Shown: positions 1 to 8,565, counted from the first letter of the stretch. The stretch is DNA of 64,000 nucleotides from Oscillospiraceae bacterium (GCA_017516785.1 JAFXAV010000016.1:22152-86151), one strand, 5' to 3'. The notes: generated by a model not told the origin, from the sequence alone. A program made the numbers and translations.

Positions 1-1
1 C

Positions 2-295
2 ATCAGCCTGGTTATGGACGTTTCCCCCAACTGCGACTGCCATGCAGAAAACGATGTCCCCATCGTGCCTGATGTGGGTATGTTTGCATCCTTCGACCCT
101 GTTGCTCTGGATATGGCCTGTGCTGACGCCGTCAACCGCCAGCCTGTTATTTCTGGCAGTATTCTGGATGAACTGCCCAAGTATACCGGCGACCGATTCA
201 ATGACAACCATCCCGAAACCAACTGGATGTCTTCCATTGACCATGCTGAAAAGCTGGGTCTCGGCACCAGAGAGTACGAGCTGATCGAAATCTGA
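2..295 (+). CDS. DUF362-family Fe-S protein, C-terminal fragment (5' end outside window)
   Basis: The reading frame is open from the window edge and ends in TGA at 293-295, leaving about 97 residues. The fragment carries the pattern NCDC followed by PDVGMFASFDPVALDMA, which I recognise from the C-terminal part of DUF362 (uncharacterised Fe-S centre) proteins. In that family this segment follows a pair of ferredoxin-like cysteine clusters, which lie outside the window here. The role is unknown and a redox or electron-carrier function is only inferred. A strong terminator follows at 308-341, so this is the last gene of its transcript. Confidence 0.75.
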   Translation: MSLVMDVSPNCDCHAENDVPIVPDVGMFASFDPVALDMACADAVNRQPVISGSILDELPKYTGDRFNDNHPETNWMSSIDHAEKLGLGTREYELIEI

Positions 296-307
296 TGAAA
301 ATAAGAA

Positions 308-341
308 GACCCGGGAGATATGAACTGCCCGGGTCGTTTTT
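308..341 (+). terminator. Rho-independent terminator
   Basis: A perfect 8-bp stem (GACCCGGG at 308-315 with CCCGGGTC at 328-335) is followed by a T-rich tract. It ends the DUF362 gene and separates it from the convergent lipoprotein gene. Confidence 0.9.
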
Positions 342-344
342 TCT

Positions 345-794
345 TTATTCAGGTCTGAAGCTGTAGGTGGTGCCTGCGGTCACTTCGGTCTGGTCCACAC
401 CGGTGAGGGCGTACTCGCCATTGATGTAGAAGGCCCAGTACTTGCCATCGGTGTCCCAATCCAGGGTCAGACCGTTGACTGTCTTGATGTAAAGACCGTA
501 ATCGCCGTCCTCGCCATCAATAACGCCCAGTTCCAGCAGTGCTGCGCCGACAGTCTCGGCATCGGTGTGAACTTCGAAAGTGGTTTCCTTATCTTCAAGA
601 TCCACAGTTACCACTGTAAAAACAGTGCCGCCTTCTCCAAGAACGTCGCCGTCGGAGACGGTCGCAGAGATGGGTACTTCAGTGGGTGTTTCGGTTTTGC
701 TGCCGGTGCATCCGGTTGCAAACAGTGCCATAGCCGCAATCAGCACGATGCAAAGGATGAGAGGCAGCATTTTCTTCATGCTGTTTCTGCTCAT
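345..794 (-). CDS. DUF4430 (transcobalamin-C-terminal-like) lipoprotein
   Basis: This is a 149-residue lipoprotein. A hydrophobic signal segment at about residues 7-28 ends in the lipobox ALFATGC, so the protein is probably anchored on the outer face of the membrane. The rest matches the DUF4430 pattern, with a closing YWAFYINGEYALTGVD and a final TYSFRPE. DUF4430 resembles the cobalamin-capping domain of transcobalamin. The ATG at 794 is preferred over an in-frame GTG at 830 because AAAGGAG sits just before it. The gene lies directly behind a cobalamin riboswitch, which supports a corrinoid-binding role at the surface. It may deliver to the ECF transporter encoded divergently; that partnership is inferred. 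Confidence 0.85.
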   Translation of the reverse strand: MSRNSMKKMLPLILCIVLIAAMALFATGCTGSKTETPTEVPISATVSDGDVLGEGGTVFTVVTVDLEDKETTFEVHTDAETVGAALLELGVIDGEDGDYGLYIKTVNGLTLDWDTDGKYWAFYINGEYALTGVDQTEVTAGTTYSFRPE

Positions 795-860
795 TTTGCA
801 AGCTCCTTTGATTTTTATTTCCTCCGCCACCGGCCCTCGCGGTGTAGTATGGAAGGGTTT

Positions 861-1013
861 GCTGCCGGATATTTCGACTTGGCGCGAATATTTACCGCCT
901 TCTCAAGATAATCTCAATGGCGTGTCCCCAGGGTGCGGCCTCCGAGTAAGGTAAATTTTTCTGTATGCGCTTCACGGCGACGGGCTCGTACAGGAATTGC
1001 ACCTGTTTCCCCG
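861..1013 (-). promoter_or_regulatory. Cobalamin riboswitch upstream of the DUF4430 lipoprotein
   Basis: Read on the minus strand, the segment shows the ordered landmarks of a cobalamin aptamer: GGGGAAACAGGTGCAATTCC near 1012-993, CGAGCCCG and GTGAAGCG, a CATTG-type box followed by CTTGAGAAGGCGG, and the closing GCCAAGTCGAAATATCCGGC ending near 863. Spacing and order fit the family. No simple terminator lies between it and the gene, so control may be at translation. The expression platform was not resolved. Confidence 0.82.
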
Positions 1014-1025
1014 AACAGCAAGGTA

Positions 1026-1054
1026 ATTGTATCATGGGAACAGGGAATTTTCAA
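1026..1054 (-). promoter_or_regulatory. Promoter for the DUF4430 riboswitch transcript
   Basis: On the minus strand TTGAAA (1054-1049) and TACAAT (1031-1026) are separated by 17 bp. Transcription would start about 10 bp before the aptamer. Confidence 0.75.
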
Positions 1055-1083
1055 TCGGAATCAGGTTTACCGTGAGAAAGCGA

Positions 1084-1111
1084 TTGAAATCACAATGTAT
1101 CGTGGTATAAT
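1084..1111 (+). promoter_or_regulatory. Promoter for the ECF transporter operon
   Basis: TTGAAA at 1084-1089 and TATAAT at 1106-1111 are separated by 16 bp. The start point would lie near 1118, just upstream of the second cobalamin aptamer. Confidence 0.8.
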
Positions 1112-1135
1112 ATTACCGAACAAAGCACAGACCAT

Positions 1136-1345
1136 TTAAGGAATGGGAAAATCCCAGCGGTACCAAGCCGCCGTATACGGACAAATAAGCCGCTTTGCGT
1201 CATTGGGGCAACCTGAGAAGGCGCGAAGCACCATGGCGTCCGGAGCCGGAATACAGATCTGCGCTTTCACCGACAGACTCTTGGGGACGGTCTGGCGGTT
1301 TTCTTGCTATGCAGAAAAGTCCCCGTTTGGGGACTTTTTCTTTTT
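1136..1345 (+). promoter_or_regulatory. Cobalamin riboswitch with terminator/antiterminator, upstream of the ECF operon
   Basis: The plus strand shows GGGAA at about 1144, AATAAGCC, the CATTGGGG box, ACCTGAGAAGGCGCG and GGAGCCGGAATACAGATCTG in the order of a cobalamin aptamer. Behind it lies a perfect terminator, AAAAGTCCCC (1315-1324) with GGGGACTTTTT (1329-1339), ending only about 15 bp before the ecfT start. The segment GGGGAC at 1283-1288 can pair with GTCCCC at 1319-1324, giving a mutually exclusive antiterminator. The family predicts that bound cobalamin favours termination and so shuts off uptake. Confidence 0.85.
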
Positions 1346-1354
1346 AGGAGGGAA

Positions 1355-2239
1355 ATGATGAAGCGGGATGCCTTTTCCGGATTTCATCCGGCTGTGAATT
1401 TCATATTCTTCCTGGGCGCTCTGGGATTCGGCATGGTGATTCAGCATCCTGCCTATCTGGTGGCCGGAATCGTCGGCGCAGGATGCTACTATTTTCTTCT
1501 GACCGGAAGCAGGGGTGCGAAGATGGTTTTCTTTTCGCTGCCCCTTTGTCTGATGATTACGCTTGTAAATCCGCTATTTAATCACAGAGGACGAATCGTG
1601 CTGTTTCAACTGTTTGGTAATCCCTATACCCTGGAAGCTCTTGTTTACGGCGGGGTGACAGCGGGTATTTTTCTTGTGATGATTCTTTGGTTCGGCTGCT
1701 ACAGTGCTGTGATGACCGGAGATAAGTTTACAAGCCTTTTTGGAAAGCTGATTCCGTCTATTTCGCTGCTGCTTATGATGATTTTCCGGATGGTACCCAC
1801 ACTTTTGCGAAAGGCAAGTCAGATCGCGGGAGCAAGAAAATCCGTCGGCAAGGGATTGGATGGGGAAAGCCTGTATATGGACAAGGTAAAAGAGGGAATG
1901 AGTGTTCTGGGGACACTGACTTCCTGGGCGCTGGAGGGAAGTATTGTCACTGCCGATTCCATGCTTGCCAGAGGTTACGGCACCGGCAAGCGCAGCAGCT
2001 TTATGATTTACCGCATGACCGCACGGGACTGGGCAGTTCTGGGGATCATCCTTGTGCTGTCCACAGTTATACTGGTATCTGTGGCAAATGGAGCTGCAAA
2101 AGCGGAATTCCTGCCGGAGTGGTCTGTTGCGCCCATAAGAGGGATCAGCTTTACACTCTACTGCGTGTATCTGCTGATTCCCACCGCACTGCACATTGAG
2201 GAGGATGTCAAATGGCACATTATGAGATCCAAAATCTGA
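1355..2239 (+). CDS. ecfT: ECF transporter transmembrane component (EcfT)
   Basis: This 294-residue polytopic membrane protein is the coupling subunit of an energy-coupling-factor vitamin importer. Hydrophobic segments fill both termini. The two characteristic cytoplasmic Ala-Arg motifs, which dock into the ATPase grooves, are visible as ARK at residues 160-162 and LARGYG at about 204-209. The ATG at 1355 follows GGAGGGAA; a second ATG at 1358 is possible. It is the first gene of a three-gene operon under the cobalamin riboswitch and overlaps the ATPase gene by 28 bp. The substrate is probably cobalamin or a precursor, inferred from the riboswitch. Confidence 0.92.
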   Translation: MMKRDAFSGFHPAVNFIFFLGALGFGMVIQHPAYLVAGIVGAGCYYFLLTGSRGAKMVFFSLPLCLMITLVNPLFNHRGRIVLFQLFGNPYTLEALVYGGVTAGIFLVMILWFGCYSAVMTGDKFTSLFGKLIPSISLLLMMIFRMVPTLLRKASQIAGARKSVGKGLDGESLYMDKVKEGMSVLGTLTSWALEGSIVTADSMLARGYGTGKRSSFMIYRMTARDWAVLGIILVLSTVILVSVANGAAKAEFLPEWSVAPIRGISFTLYCVYLLIPTALHIEEDVKWHIMRSKI

Positions 2240-3861
2240 CCTTCACCTATCCGGGGGCAGGGGATTCTCTGCGTGATATCAATCTACGAATCGAACAGGG
2301 CGAATATGTGGTACTCTGCGGAGAGTCCGGCAGCGGAAAAACCACCCTCTTGAAGCACCTGAAGTCTCTTCTGACACCCCATGGCAAACGAAAAGGCACC
2401 ATACTGTTCAATGGCTTTCCTCTGGAACAGGTGAGTATGCGGCAGCAGGCTGCGAAAATCGGTTACGTGATGCAGAATCCCGATGACCAGATTGTCACCG
2501 ACAAGGTTTGGCACGAGCTGGCCTTCGGTTTGGAAAACCTCGGCTGTGACCAGAAGACCATGCGGGCGCGGGTAGCGGAAATGGCCTGCTATTTCGGAAT
2601 TGCAGACTGGTTTCACCGGGATGTGGCGGTGCTGTCCGGAGGACAGAAGCAGCTATTAAATCTTGCTTCCATCATGGCCATGCAGCCGGAGGTGCTGATT
2701 CTGGACGAGCCTACCAGCCAGCTGGATCCCATTGCCGCATCTGATTTTCTGAACACCGTGCGAAAGATCAACATGGAGCTTGGTACCACAGTCATTATCA
2801 CGGAACACCGTCTGGAGGACATTTTCCCCTATGCGGACCGGGCCATCGTGATGGAGGGCGGCCGCATCATAGCAGACGGAACGCCCCGGGAAATCGGAGA
2901 AGCGTTGTGGCAGCAGAAAGATGAGATGTTTGCTGCCATGCCCACTCCGGTCCGGGTGTTCAATGGCGCAGAAGGGAAGGGCAGCTGTCCTCTCACCGTC
3001 CGGGAGGGCAGAACCTGGCTGAGCCGTGCTTTTCCTGATGGCGTGAAAATTTATGCGTTGCCTGAAGAAGAAAAATATCGGAATGAGATTGCCCTTTCCC
3101 TGAAGGAACTCTGGTTTCGGTATGAAAAATATGCCCCGGATGTGCTCCGGGGTGTCAGCGGTGAAATTCCAGCGGGCAGTCTGTTTGCCTTAGTGGGCGG
3201 CAACGGCTCCGGCAAGTCCACACTGCTGAAAGCAATCTGCGGTATTTGCAAACCCTACCGGGGCAAGATTAAGATCTTCGGCAAACTGGCAGAGAAGTAT
3301 AAATCCTCGGAAATGTTCCGGGGGTGCCTTGGGATGCTGCCCCAGGATCCGAAGAGCCTTTTTGCTTCCGATTCAGTCATAAAAGAACTTCGGGAAATGA
3401 GTGGGGATGAGAGTGAAATCAGACGTATTTCCGCACTATGTGAAATTGAAAATCTGCTGAATCGGCATCCTTATGACCTCTCCGGCGGCGAACAGCAGCG
3501 GGTGGCTTTGGCGAAAGTATTGTTGACATGTCCAAAGCTTTTGCTGCTGGATGAACCTACCAAGGGTATCGATGCTATCTTCAAGGTAAAACTGGCGGAG
3601 ATACTGAATAAACTTACCGACCGGGGCGTTACTATACTGATGGTTTCCCATGATGTGGAATTCTGCGCCCAATATGCAGATTATGTGGGCATGGTTTTTG
3701 ACGGTCAGATCCTGACATCCGATACACCCCGCCGCTTCTTTGGCAACAACAGCTTCTACACCACCGCTGCCAACCGCATGTCCCGCCATGTATTCACCCA
3801 GGCGGTGACAGCGGAGGATGTGGTGGAGCTTTACAGACAGAACAGGGGGGATGAGGTATGA
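2212..3861 (+). CDS. ecfA: ECF transporter ATPase, fused tandem ABC domains (EcfA1-EcfA2 type)
   Basis: This 549-residue protein has two complete ABC ATPase domains in one chain. The first has Walker A GESGSGKTT (37-45), signature LSGGQ (141-145) and Walker B LILDEP (162-167). The second has GGNGSGKST (329-337), LSGGE (423-427) and LLLDEP (444-449). Many Firmicutes encode these halves as two separate proteins; here they are fused, so a pseudo-heterodimer would form from one chain. It drives import with EcfT and the S component. GAGGAGG precedes the ATG, and the end overlaps the next start as ATGA. Confidence 0.94.
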   Translation: MAHYEIQNLTFTYPGAGDSLRDINLRIEQGEYVVLCGESGSGKTTLLKHLKSLLTPHGKRKGTILFNGFPLEQVSMRQQAAKIGYVMQNPDDQIVTDKVWHELAFGLENLGCDQKTMRARVAEMACYFGIADWFHRDVAVLSGGQKQLLNLASIMAMQPEVLILDEPTSQLDPIAASDFLNTVRKINMELGTTVIITEHRLEDIFPYADRAIVMEGGRIIADGTPREIGEALWQQKDEMFAAMPTPVRVFNGAEGKGSCPLTVREGRTWLSRAFPDGVKIYALPEEEKYRNEIALSLKELWFRYEKYAPDVLRGVSGEIPAGSLFALVGGNGSGKSTLLKAICGICKPYRGKIKIFGKLAEKYKSSEMFRGCLGMLPQDPKSLFASDSVIKELREMSGDESEIRRISALCEIENLLNRHPYDLSGGEQQRVALAKVLLTCPKLLLLDEPTKGIDAIFKVKLAEILNKLTDRGVTILMVSHDVEFCAQYADYVGMVFDGQILTSDTPRRFFGNNSFYTTAANRMSRHVFTQAVTAEDVVELYRQNRGDEV

Positions 3862-4538
3862 AAAGAGCCACCATATTTACACTGCTCACAGTTCTGGTTC
3901 TGATTCCATTGACCCTGTTTCTCGGAACGAAGCTGCCCGGCAGATCTTACTATGTGACCAGTACCCTGATCATCATGGAAATCCTGATTCCTTTTTTCTT
4001 GGCTTTTGAAAGCCGGAAACCCCAGGCCCGGGAACTGGTGCTTCTGGCGGTTCTGTGCGCGTTGGCAGTTGCGTCCAGAGTGGCAGTGCCAATCCCTCAC
4101 TTTAAGCCGGTGTTCGCGGTAATCATGATTTCGGGCATGGCTTTTGGGCCCCAGTCGGGATTTCTTGTGGGGGCCATGAGCGCCTTTGCAAGCAATTTCT
4201 TCGCCTCCCAGGGTCCCTGGACACCCTGGCAGATGATGGCTTATGGCACAGCAGGACTGCTTGCGGGACTTTTTTCCTTGCCAAGAAAACCCTGGCTTCT
4301 GGCAGTGTTTGGATTTCTTTCCTGCGTCACCATTGTTGGTGTACTCCTGGATTGCAGTACGGTTTTTACGAGCCTGACCACTTTTAAATGGTCTTCCGTC
4401 CTGTTTATTTTGGCCCAGGGATTTCCCATCAATTTAAGCCACGGCGTTTCCACAGCGGTGACAATGCTGCTGTTCAGCAGACCGCTTCTTTCGATTCTCG
4501 ACCGGATCAAGCGGAAATATGGTATGATGGAAGCATAA
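3858..4538 (+). CDS. ECF transporter substrate-binding (S) component, probably cobalamin/corrinoid
   Basis: This 226-residue, highly hydrophobic protein has about six membrane spans. The central stretch (VPIPHFKPVFAVIMISG, then GFLVGAMSAFASNFF) is typical of S components. The fused ATPase and EcfT are encoded immediately upstream with a 4-bp ATGA overlap. The vitamin bound cannot be read from the sequence. Control of the operon by a cobalamin riboswitch and the nearby DUF4430 lipoprotein point to cobalamin or cobinamide, as in the CbrT type. The gene ends in a bidirectional terminator. Confidence 0.85.
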   Translation: MKRATIFTLLTVLVLIPLTLFLGTKLPGRSYYVTSTLIIMEILIPFFLAFESRKPQARELVLLAVLCALAVASRVAVPIPHFKPVFAVIMISGMAFGPQSGFLVGAMSAFASNFFASQGPWTPWQMMAYGTAGLLAGLFSLPRKPWLLAVFGFLSCVTIVGVLLDCSTVFTSLTTFKWSSVLFILAQGFPINLSHGVSTAVTMLLFSRPLLSILDRIKRKYGMMEA

Positions 4539-4568
4539 AAACGGTGCAGCTTATGCTGCACCGTTTTT
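4537..4568. terminator. Bidirectional terminator
   Basis: A 14-bp perfect stem with a TTAT loop has an A-tract on the left and a T-tract on the right. It can end both the ECF operon and the convergent regulator gene. Confidence 0.9.
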
Positions 4569-4570
4569 GC

Positions 4571-5422
4571 TTATTCGGAAAAATCCTGGAATACGGAGAG
4601 AATGTCATTGCGCGCGCAGAACTCATGGAACAGCACGTCCACAATGAACAGCTGGCTGATCTTTGCCGCGATGGAGCCCTGCTGATGGGGAGACTCGTTG
4701 GCGCCGCAAATCAGAAGCAAATCTGCGTAGTCAGCGCCTGGGGAATTAGGGAACCGGGTGACCAGAATCAGCTTGGCTTCGGACTTTTCCAGGGTCTTGC
4801 CCATTTCAATCAGTTCCCGGACGGAACCGGAGAAGGAGAAATAGAGCACGACATCATCCCTGCCCAGAAGCTGGCCGGTGATGGCCTGGAAATTGGCATT
4901 GGGAATATAGTGGAACTTGGGACTGACGCAGGAGAACCGACCCCAGGCATCTTCTGCCACGATGGAGGAATTGCCTTGGCCGAAACAGTAGACATTTTTT
5001 GCACGGGAAATGATTTCCACTGCCTCTTCAATTTTATCCACATCCAGCTCATTCAGAGTCTGCTGCAGCGCTTCCGTGCTGACATTGCAGAGCTTGCGGC
5101 ACTTCTGGCTGACAGAGTCGGTGGCCAGAATGGTGCTGTAGAGGTTGGTGCCCATACCCACCACATCGCCGCCGGAAATAGCCTGAACTACCGCCAGCTT
5201 AAACTCATTGAAGCTGGCGCAGCCGACACTGTGGCAGAAGCGGCTGATGGTTGCCTCACTGACATTGCAGGCGGCAGCCAGTTCCGAGATGCTGTGCATG
5301 GGAACCTGCTGCTTATGCCGCAGAATGTAGTCAGCTACCTTGGTTTCGGACTTGGTCAGACTGTTGTAGGAGCGGATGAGAATGCTGAAAATATCGTCAT
5401 TGGAGAGCGTTTTGTGAATCAA
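4571..5422 (-). CDS. MurR/RpiR-family transcriptional regulator
   Basis: This 283-residue protein has an N-terminal RpiR-type helix-turn-helix (residues about 1-77, with KVADYILRH and the recognition region NVSEATISRFCHSVG). A C-terminal SIS sugar-phosphate-binding domain follows (about 110-260, with VYCFGQGNSS and YFSFSGSVRE). Such proteins sense phosphosugars or amino-sugar phosphates. The start is a TTG at 5422 with GGAGG 7 bp upstream. It lies 14 bp behind gltX with no promoter between them, so the two are co-transcribed. Its target is unknown; no sugar gene is adjacent. Confidence 0.9.
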   Translation of the reverse strand: MIHKTLSNDDIFSILIRSYNSLTKSETKVADYILRHKQQVPMHSISELAAACNVSEATISRFCHSVGCASFNEFKLAVVQAISGGDVVGMGTNLYSTILATDSVSQKCRKLCNVSTEALQQTLNELDVDKIEEAVEIISRAKNVYCFGQGNSSIVAEDAWGRFSCVSPKFHYIPNANFQAITGQLLGRDDVVLYFSFSGSVRELIEMGKTLEKSEAKLILVTRFPNSPGADYADLLLICGANESPHQQGSIAAKISQLFIVDVLFHEFCARNDILSVFQDFSE

Positions 5423-5436
5423 CGGCGATCCTCCAA

Positions 5437-7083
5437 TTAAGCGAGGTCGGCGATGGTGCTGCGGATGCGGGCGACAGTGCGCTCATAACCCAGAATCTGC
5501 ATGACAGTGTACAGGTCGGGGGAGTTGGTCTTGCCGGTGACGGCCTGACGGACGAAGGTGGAGATATCGGCGACAGTGCCGGGGAAGGCGGTGGGGTCAG
5601 CCTTGTAAGCCTTCATGTCGGTGGTGAAGCCCATCTCGGTGGTGATGGCCTTGACCTTGTCGAACCAGACGCCGGAGTCATCAGCGATGTCAAACTTCTC
5701 CAGGAAGCGGTTCAGGGCATCAATGACGATAGTCTTGTCGAACTTCTCGGCAAAGACAGGCTTCTCCAGATACTCGTCGTAGAAGAAGCCCATGTAATCC
5801 TTGGCATCCTTCCAGACAGCCAGGTCCTTACGGGGCTTCTTGCCGCCGCGGCCGATGGCCAGGATGGAGGTTGCGTAGGCAGGGTCAGCAGCCAGCTTGG
5901 CGCCGAAATCGGGATCGAATTCCTGTGCCCACTCGGTCAGCAGGGTGCAGACGGTCTCGGCATCCATCTTGGAGATGACATTCTTGGAGACGTCGGTGAG
6001 CTTGGCATAGTCAAACAGGGAGCCGGCGGGATTCAGCTTCTTGGGGCTGAACTTGAAGGTTTCGGCAGGAGCATCGGGATTGGCGCGGCGCCAGTCTTCG
6101 AAGTTGGAGTTCAGGATGGTCATGATGTACTCATAAACAGCCTTGACAGGGAAGCCTTCAGCCTTGTAGAAGGTCAGAGCCAGTTCGGGGTCCTTGCGCT
6201 TGGAGAGCTTGCGCTTGGAGGTGCCGTCCATCTTCATCAGAGGTCCGATGTGGACGTACTTGGGCAGCTTGAAGCCCAGAGCCTTGAATAGCTGAATGTG
6301 GAAGGGCAGGGTGGGCAGCCACTCGTCACCGCGTACCACATGAGTGGTACGCATCAGATGATCGTCCACTGCGTGGGCGAAGTGATAGGTGGGAATGCCG
6401 TCGGACTTCAGCAGAACATGGTCGACGTTATTCTCGGTGATGGTCAGCTTGCCCTTGACCAGGTCATCGAACTTAAACTGGTTTTCGATGGAACCCATGG
6501 ACTTGAAGCGCAGAACCCAGGGATTGCCTGCATCCAGCTGAGCCTGGATGTCTTCCATGGTGCGGTCACGCCACATGGCGTAGGCACCGTAGTAGCCGGT
6601 GGTCTCCTTGTTGGCTTCCTGCTTTTCACGCATGGAGGACAGCTCTTCCTCGGTGCAGAAGCAGGGATATGCCTGACCTTCGGAAACCAGCTTCTTGGCG
6701 TAGACATGGTAGATGGAAGCACGCTGGCGCTGACGGTAGGGGCCATAGATGCCATTGTCGCCGTCGTGGGTGGCGCCTTCGTTAAACTGGATGCCGTAGT
6801 GCTTCAGAGTGTCGATGAGCACTTCCACAGCGCCGGGAACCTCGCGCTTGGCGTCGGTATCCTCGACACGCAGGAACAGAACACCGCCGCTCTGGTGAGC
6901 CATGCGCTCGGAGGTCAGACCCTGAACCAGGTTGCCCAGGTGGACAAAACCGGTGGGAGAGGGGGCCATACGGGTGACAACTGCACCCTCGGGAACATTA
7001 CGAACAGGGAATCTTTCCTCCAGGGACTCAGGAGTCTCGGTGACCTGGGGGAAAAGCAGTTCGGCAAGAGCTTTATAATCCAT
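5437..7083 (-). CDS. gltX: Glutamyl-tRNA synthetase
   Basis: This 548-residue class I aminoacyl-tRNA synthetase charges tRNA-Glu (and possibly tRNA-Gln, if GatCAB is present). The HIGH-type motif is within PSPTGFVHLGNL (41-52), and the KMSKS-type loop appears as KRKLSKRKDP near residue 295. The length fits the longer GltX/GlnS-like form common in Clostridia. AGAGG precedes the ATG. A promoter lies at 7123-7151, and the RpiR regulator gene follows 14 bp downstream. Confidence 0.96.
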   Translation of the reverse strand: MDYKALAELLFPQVTETPESLEERFPVRNVPEGAVVTRMAPSPTGFVHLGNLVQGLTSERMAHQSGGVLFLRVEDTDAKREVPGAVEVLIDTLKHYGIQFNEGATHDGDNGIYGPYRQRQRASIYHVYAKKLVSEGQAYPCFCTEEELSSMREKQEANKETTGYYGAYAMWRDRTMEDIQAQLDAGNPWVLRFKSMGSIENQFKFDDLVKGKLTITENNVDHVLLKSDGIPTYHFAHAVDDHLMRTTHVVRGDEWLPTLPFHIQLFKALGFKLPKYVHIGPLMKMDGTSKRKLSKRKDPELALTFYKAEGFPVKAVYEYIMTILNSNFEDWRRANPDAPAETFKFSPKKLNPAGSLFDYAKLTDVSKNVISKMDAETVCTLLTEWAQEFDPDFGAKLAADPAYATSILAIGRGGKKPRKDLAVWKDAKDYMGFFYDEYLEKPVFAEKFDKTIVIDALNRFLEKFDIADDSGVWFDKVKAITTEMGFTTDMKAYKADPTAFPGTVADISTFVRQAVTGKTNSPDLYTVMQILGYERTVARIRSTIADLA

Positions 7084-7122
7084 AAGTTTTTACCTCTTTT
7101 TTGTCATAATAATCTAGAATAA

Positions 7123-7151
7123 AGTATAGCACAAGATTTTGTGGAAATCAA
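7123..7151 (-). promoter_or_regulatory. gltX promoter
   Basis: TTGATT and TATACT on the minus strand are spaced by 17 bp, about 40 bp before the gltX start. The short leader leaves no room for a T-box. Confidence 0.75.
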
Positions 7152-7204
7152 TTCCGGATTTGCGGAATTAGCCGTGTATGAGCCTTCTGAAGGAGAAAAT
7201 AGCC

Positions 7205-7233
7205 TTGCGTTAAACAGATTATTGTGCTAAGAT
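7205..7233 (+). promoter_or_regulatory. trpS promoter
   Basis: TTGCGT at 7205-7210 and TAAGAT at 7228-7233 are spaced by 17 bp. The leader is only about 35 nt, so there is no T-box element. Confidence 0.7.
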
Positions 7234-7272
7234 ATCTAGAGTGATTTTTTCAACAAAGGAATGTGAATCAAT

Positions 7273-8301
7273 ATGAGCGATATCATTCAGGAAACTCCTG
7301 TCCCCAAGAAGAGAATGCTCTCCGGTATCAAGCCCTCCGGTGATCTGACCCTGGGCAGCTATCTGGGCGCTGTCAAGAACTGGGCAGAGCGTGCTGACCA
7401 GTATGACTGCTTCTATTTCATGGCTGACCTCCATGCCATTACTGTCCGTCAGAAGCCTGCGGACCTGCGCCGCCGCACTCTGGAGCAGCTGGCACAGTAC
7501 ATTGCCTGCGGTCTGGACCCCGAGAAGAATACCCTCTTTATTCAGAGCCATGTCCATCAGCATGCAGAGCTGGGCTGGGTTCTGGACTGCTATTCCATGT
7601 TCGGCGAACTGAGCCGCATGACCCAGTTCAAGGATAAGTCCGCCAAGAATGCTGACAACATCAACGCAGGTCTCTTTACCTATCCCAGCCTGATGGCCGG
7701 TGATATCCTGCTGTACCAGCCTGATCTGGTCCCCGTGGGCGAAGATCAGAAGCAGCACGTGGAGCTGACCCATGTCATCGCCCGCCGCTTCAACGGCATT
7801 TACGGCGATGTGTTCAAGATTCCCGAGCCCTTCATTCCCAAGGTCGGCGCCAGAGTCATGAGCCTGACCAATCCTCTGGCCAAGATGTCCAAGTCCGAGA
7901 ACGAGGATACCGGCCGTGTTCTTCTGATGGATGATCCCACCGTCATCATGAAGCAGTTCAAGCGCGCCATCACCGACTCCGACACCGAGAACTGTGTCCG
8001 CTATGACAAGGAAAACAAGCCCGGTGTTGCCAACCTGATGACCATTTACTCCGCTGTTACCGGCAAGACCTTCGAGGAAATTGAGAACGAGTTCATCGGC
8101 TGCGGCTACGGCAAGTTCAAGCCTGTGGTCGGCGAAGCTGTTGTGGAACATCTGCGTCCCATCCGTGAAGAGTCCATGCACCTGATGAAGGATAAGGGTT
8201 ATCTGGAGTCTGTCTACCGTGACGGCGCCGAAAAGGCAAGCTACGTTGCTGAAAAGACCCTGCGCAAGGTCTACAAGAAGGTCGGCTTTGTGCCCCGTTG
8301 A
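7273..8301 (+). CDS. trpS: Tryptophanyl-tRNA synthetase
   Basis: This 342-residue class I synthetase shows the HIGH-equivalent motif in PSGDLTLGSYLGA (from 21) and KMSKS exactly at residues 204-208. Length and motif spacing are normal for TrpRS. It has its own promoter and is followed, after 5 bp, by a small membrane-protein gene with which it shares the terminator at 8566-8601. Confidence 0.96.
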   Translation: MSDIIQETPVPKKRMLSGIKPSGDLTLGSYLGAVKNWAERADQYDCFYFMADLHAITVRQKPADLRRRTLEQLAQYIACGLDPEKNTLFIQSHVHQHAELGWVLDCYSMFGELSRMTQFKDKSAKNADNINAGLFTYPSLMAGDILLYQPDLVPVGEDQKQHVELTHVIARRFNGIYGDVFKIPEPFIPKVGARVMSLTNPLAKMSKSENEDTGRVLLMDDPTVIMKQFKRAITDSDTENCVRYDKENKPGVANLMTIYSAVTGKTFEEIENEFIGCGYGKFKPVVGEAVVEHLRPIREESMHLMKDKGYLESVYRDGAEKASYVAEKTLRKVYKKVGFVPR

Positions 8302-8306
8302 TTGCC

Positions 8307-8561
8307 ATGAAGCCTGATATCGAAAAGTACGAGAATATGGATCCGGAAGACCGGATCTACGAAGCACGGGAGAAGATCAAGCGGATGATCATCATGCGCG
8401 TCATCATGGCGGCACTGCTGGTATGGGTCATCATCCGGTTTCGGATGCCTGTTGCCATGATCATACTTCTGATTGTTGTGATCCTGCTGATTCTTGGAAC
8501 CATGATCCCCGCCATTCAGGTGATGAAAACTGACCTGAAAGAGCCGGAGGATGAAAAATAA
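8307..8561 (+). CDS. Small membrane protein of unknown function
   Basis: This is an 84-residue protein with a charged N-terminus and two hydrophobic segments (about residues 29-46 and 50-68), followed by an acidic tail. I do not recognise a family. The ATG at 8307 begins 5 bp after the trpS stop, so translation is probably coupled to trpS. Its conservation next to trpS elsewhere would need a search. Confidence 0.65.
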   Translation: MKPDIEKYENMDPEDRIYEAREKIKRMIIMRVIMAALLVWVIIRFRMPVAMIILLIVVILLILGTMIPAIQVMKTDLKEPEDEK

Positions 8562-8565
8562 TGAT

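Noticed and set aside
1143..1358. 71-codon frame within the ECF operon leader
   Set aside because: It lies inside the cobalamin riboswitch and its terminator; the conserved features are those of RNA.
7100..7273. Possible T-box leaders for gltX or trpS
   Set aside because: Both leaders are about 35-45 nt by the promoter positions, far too short for a T-box.
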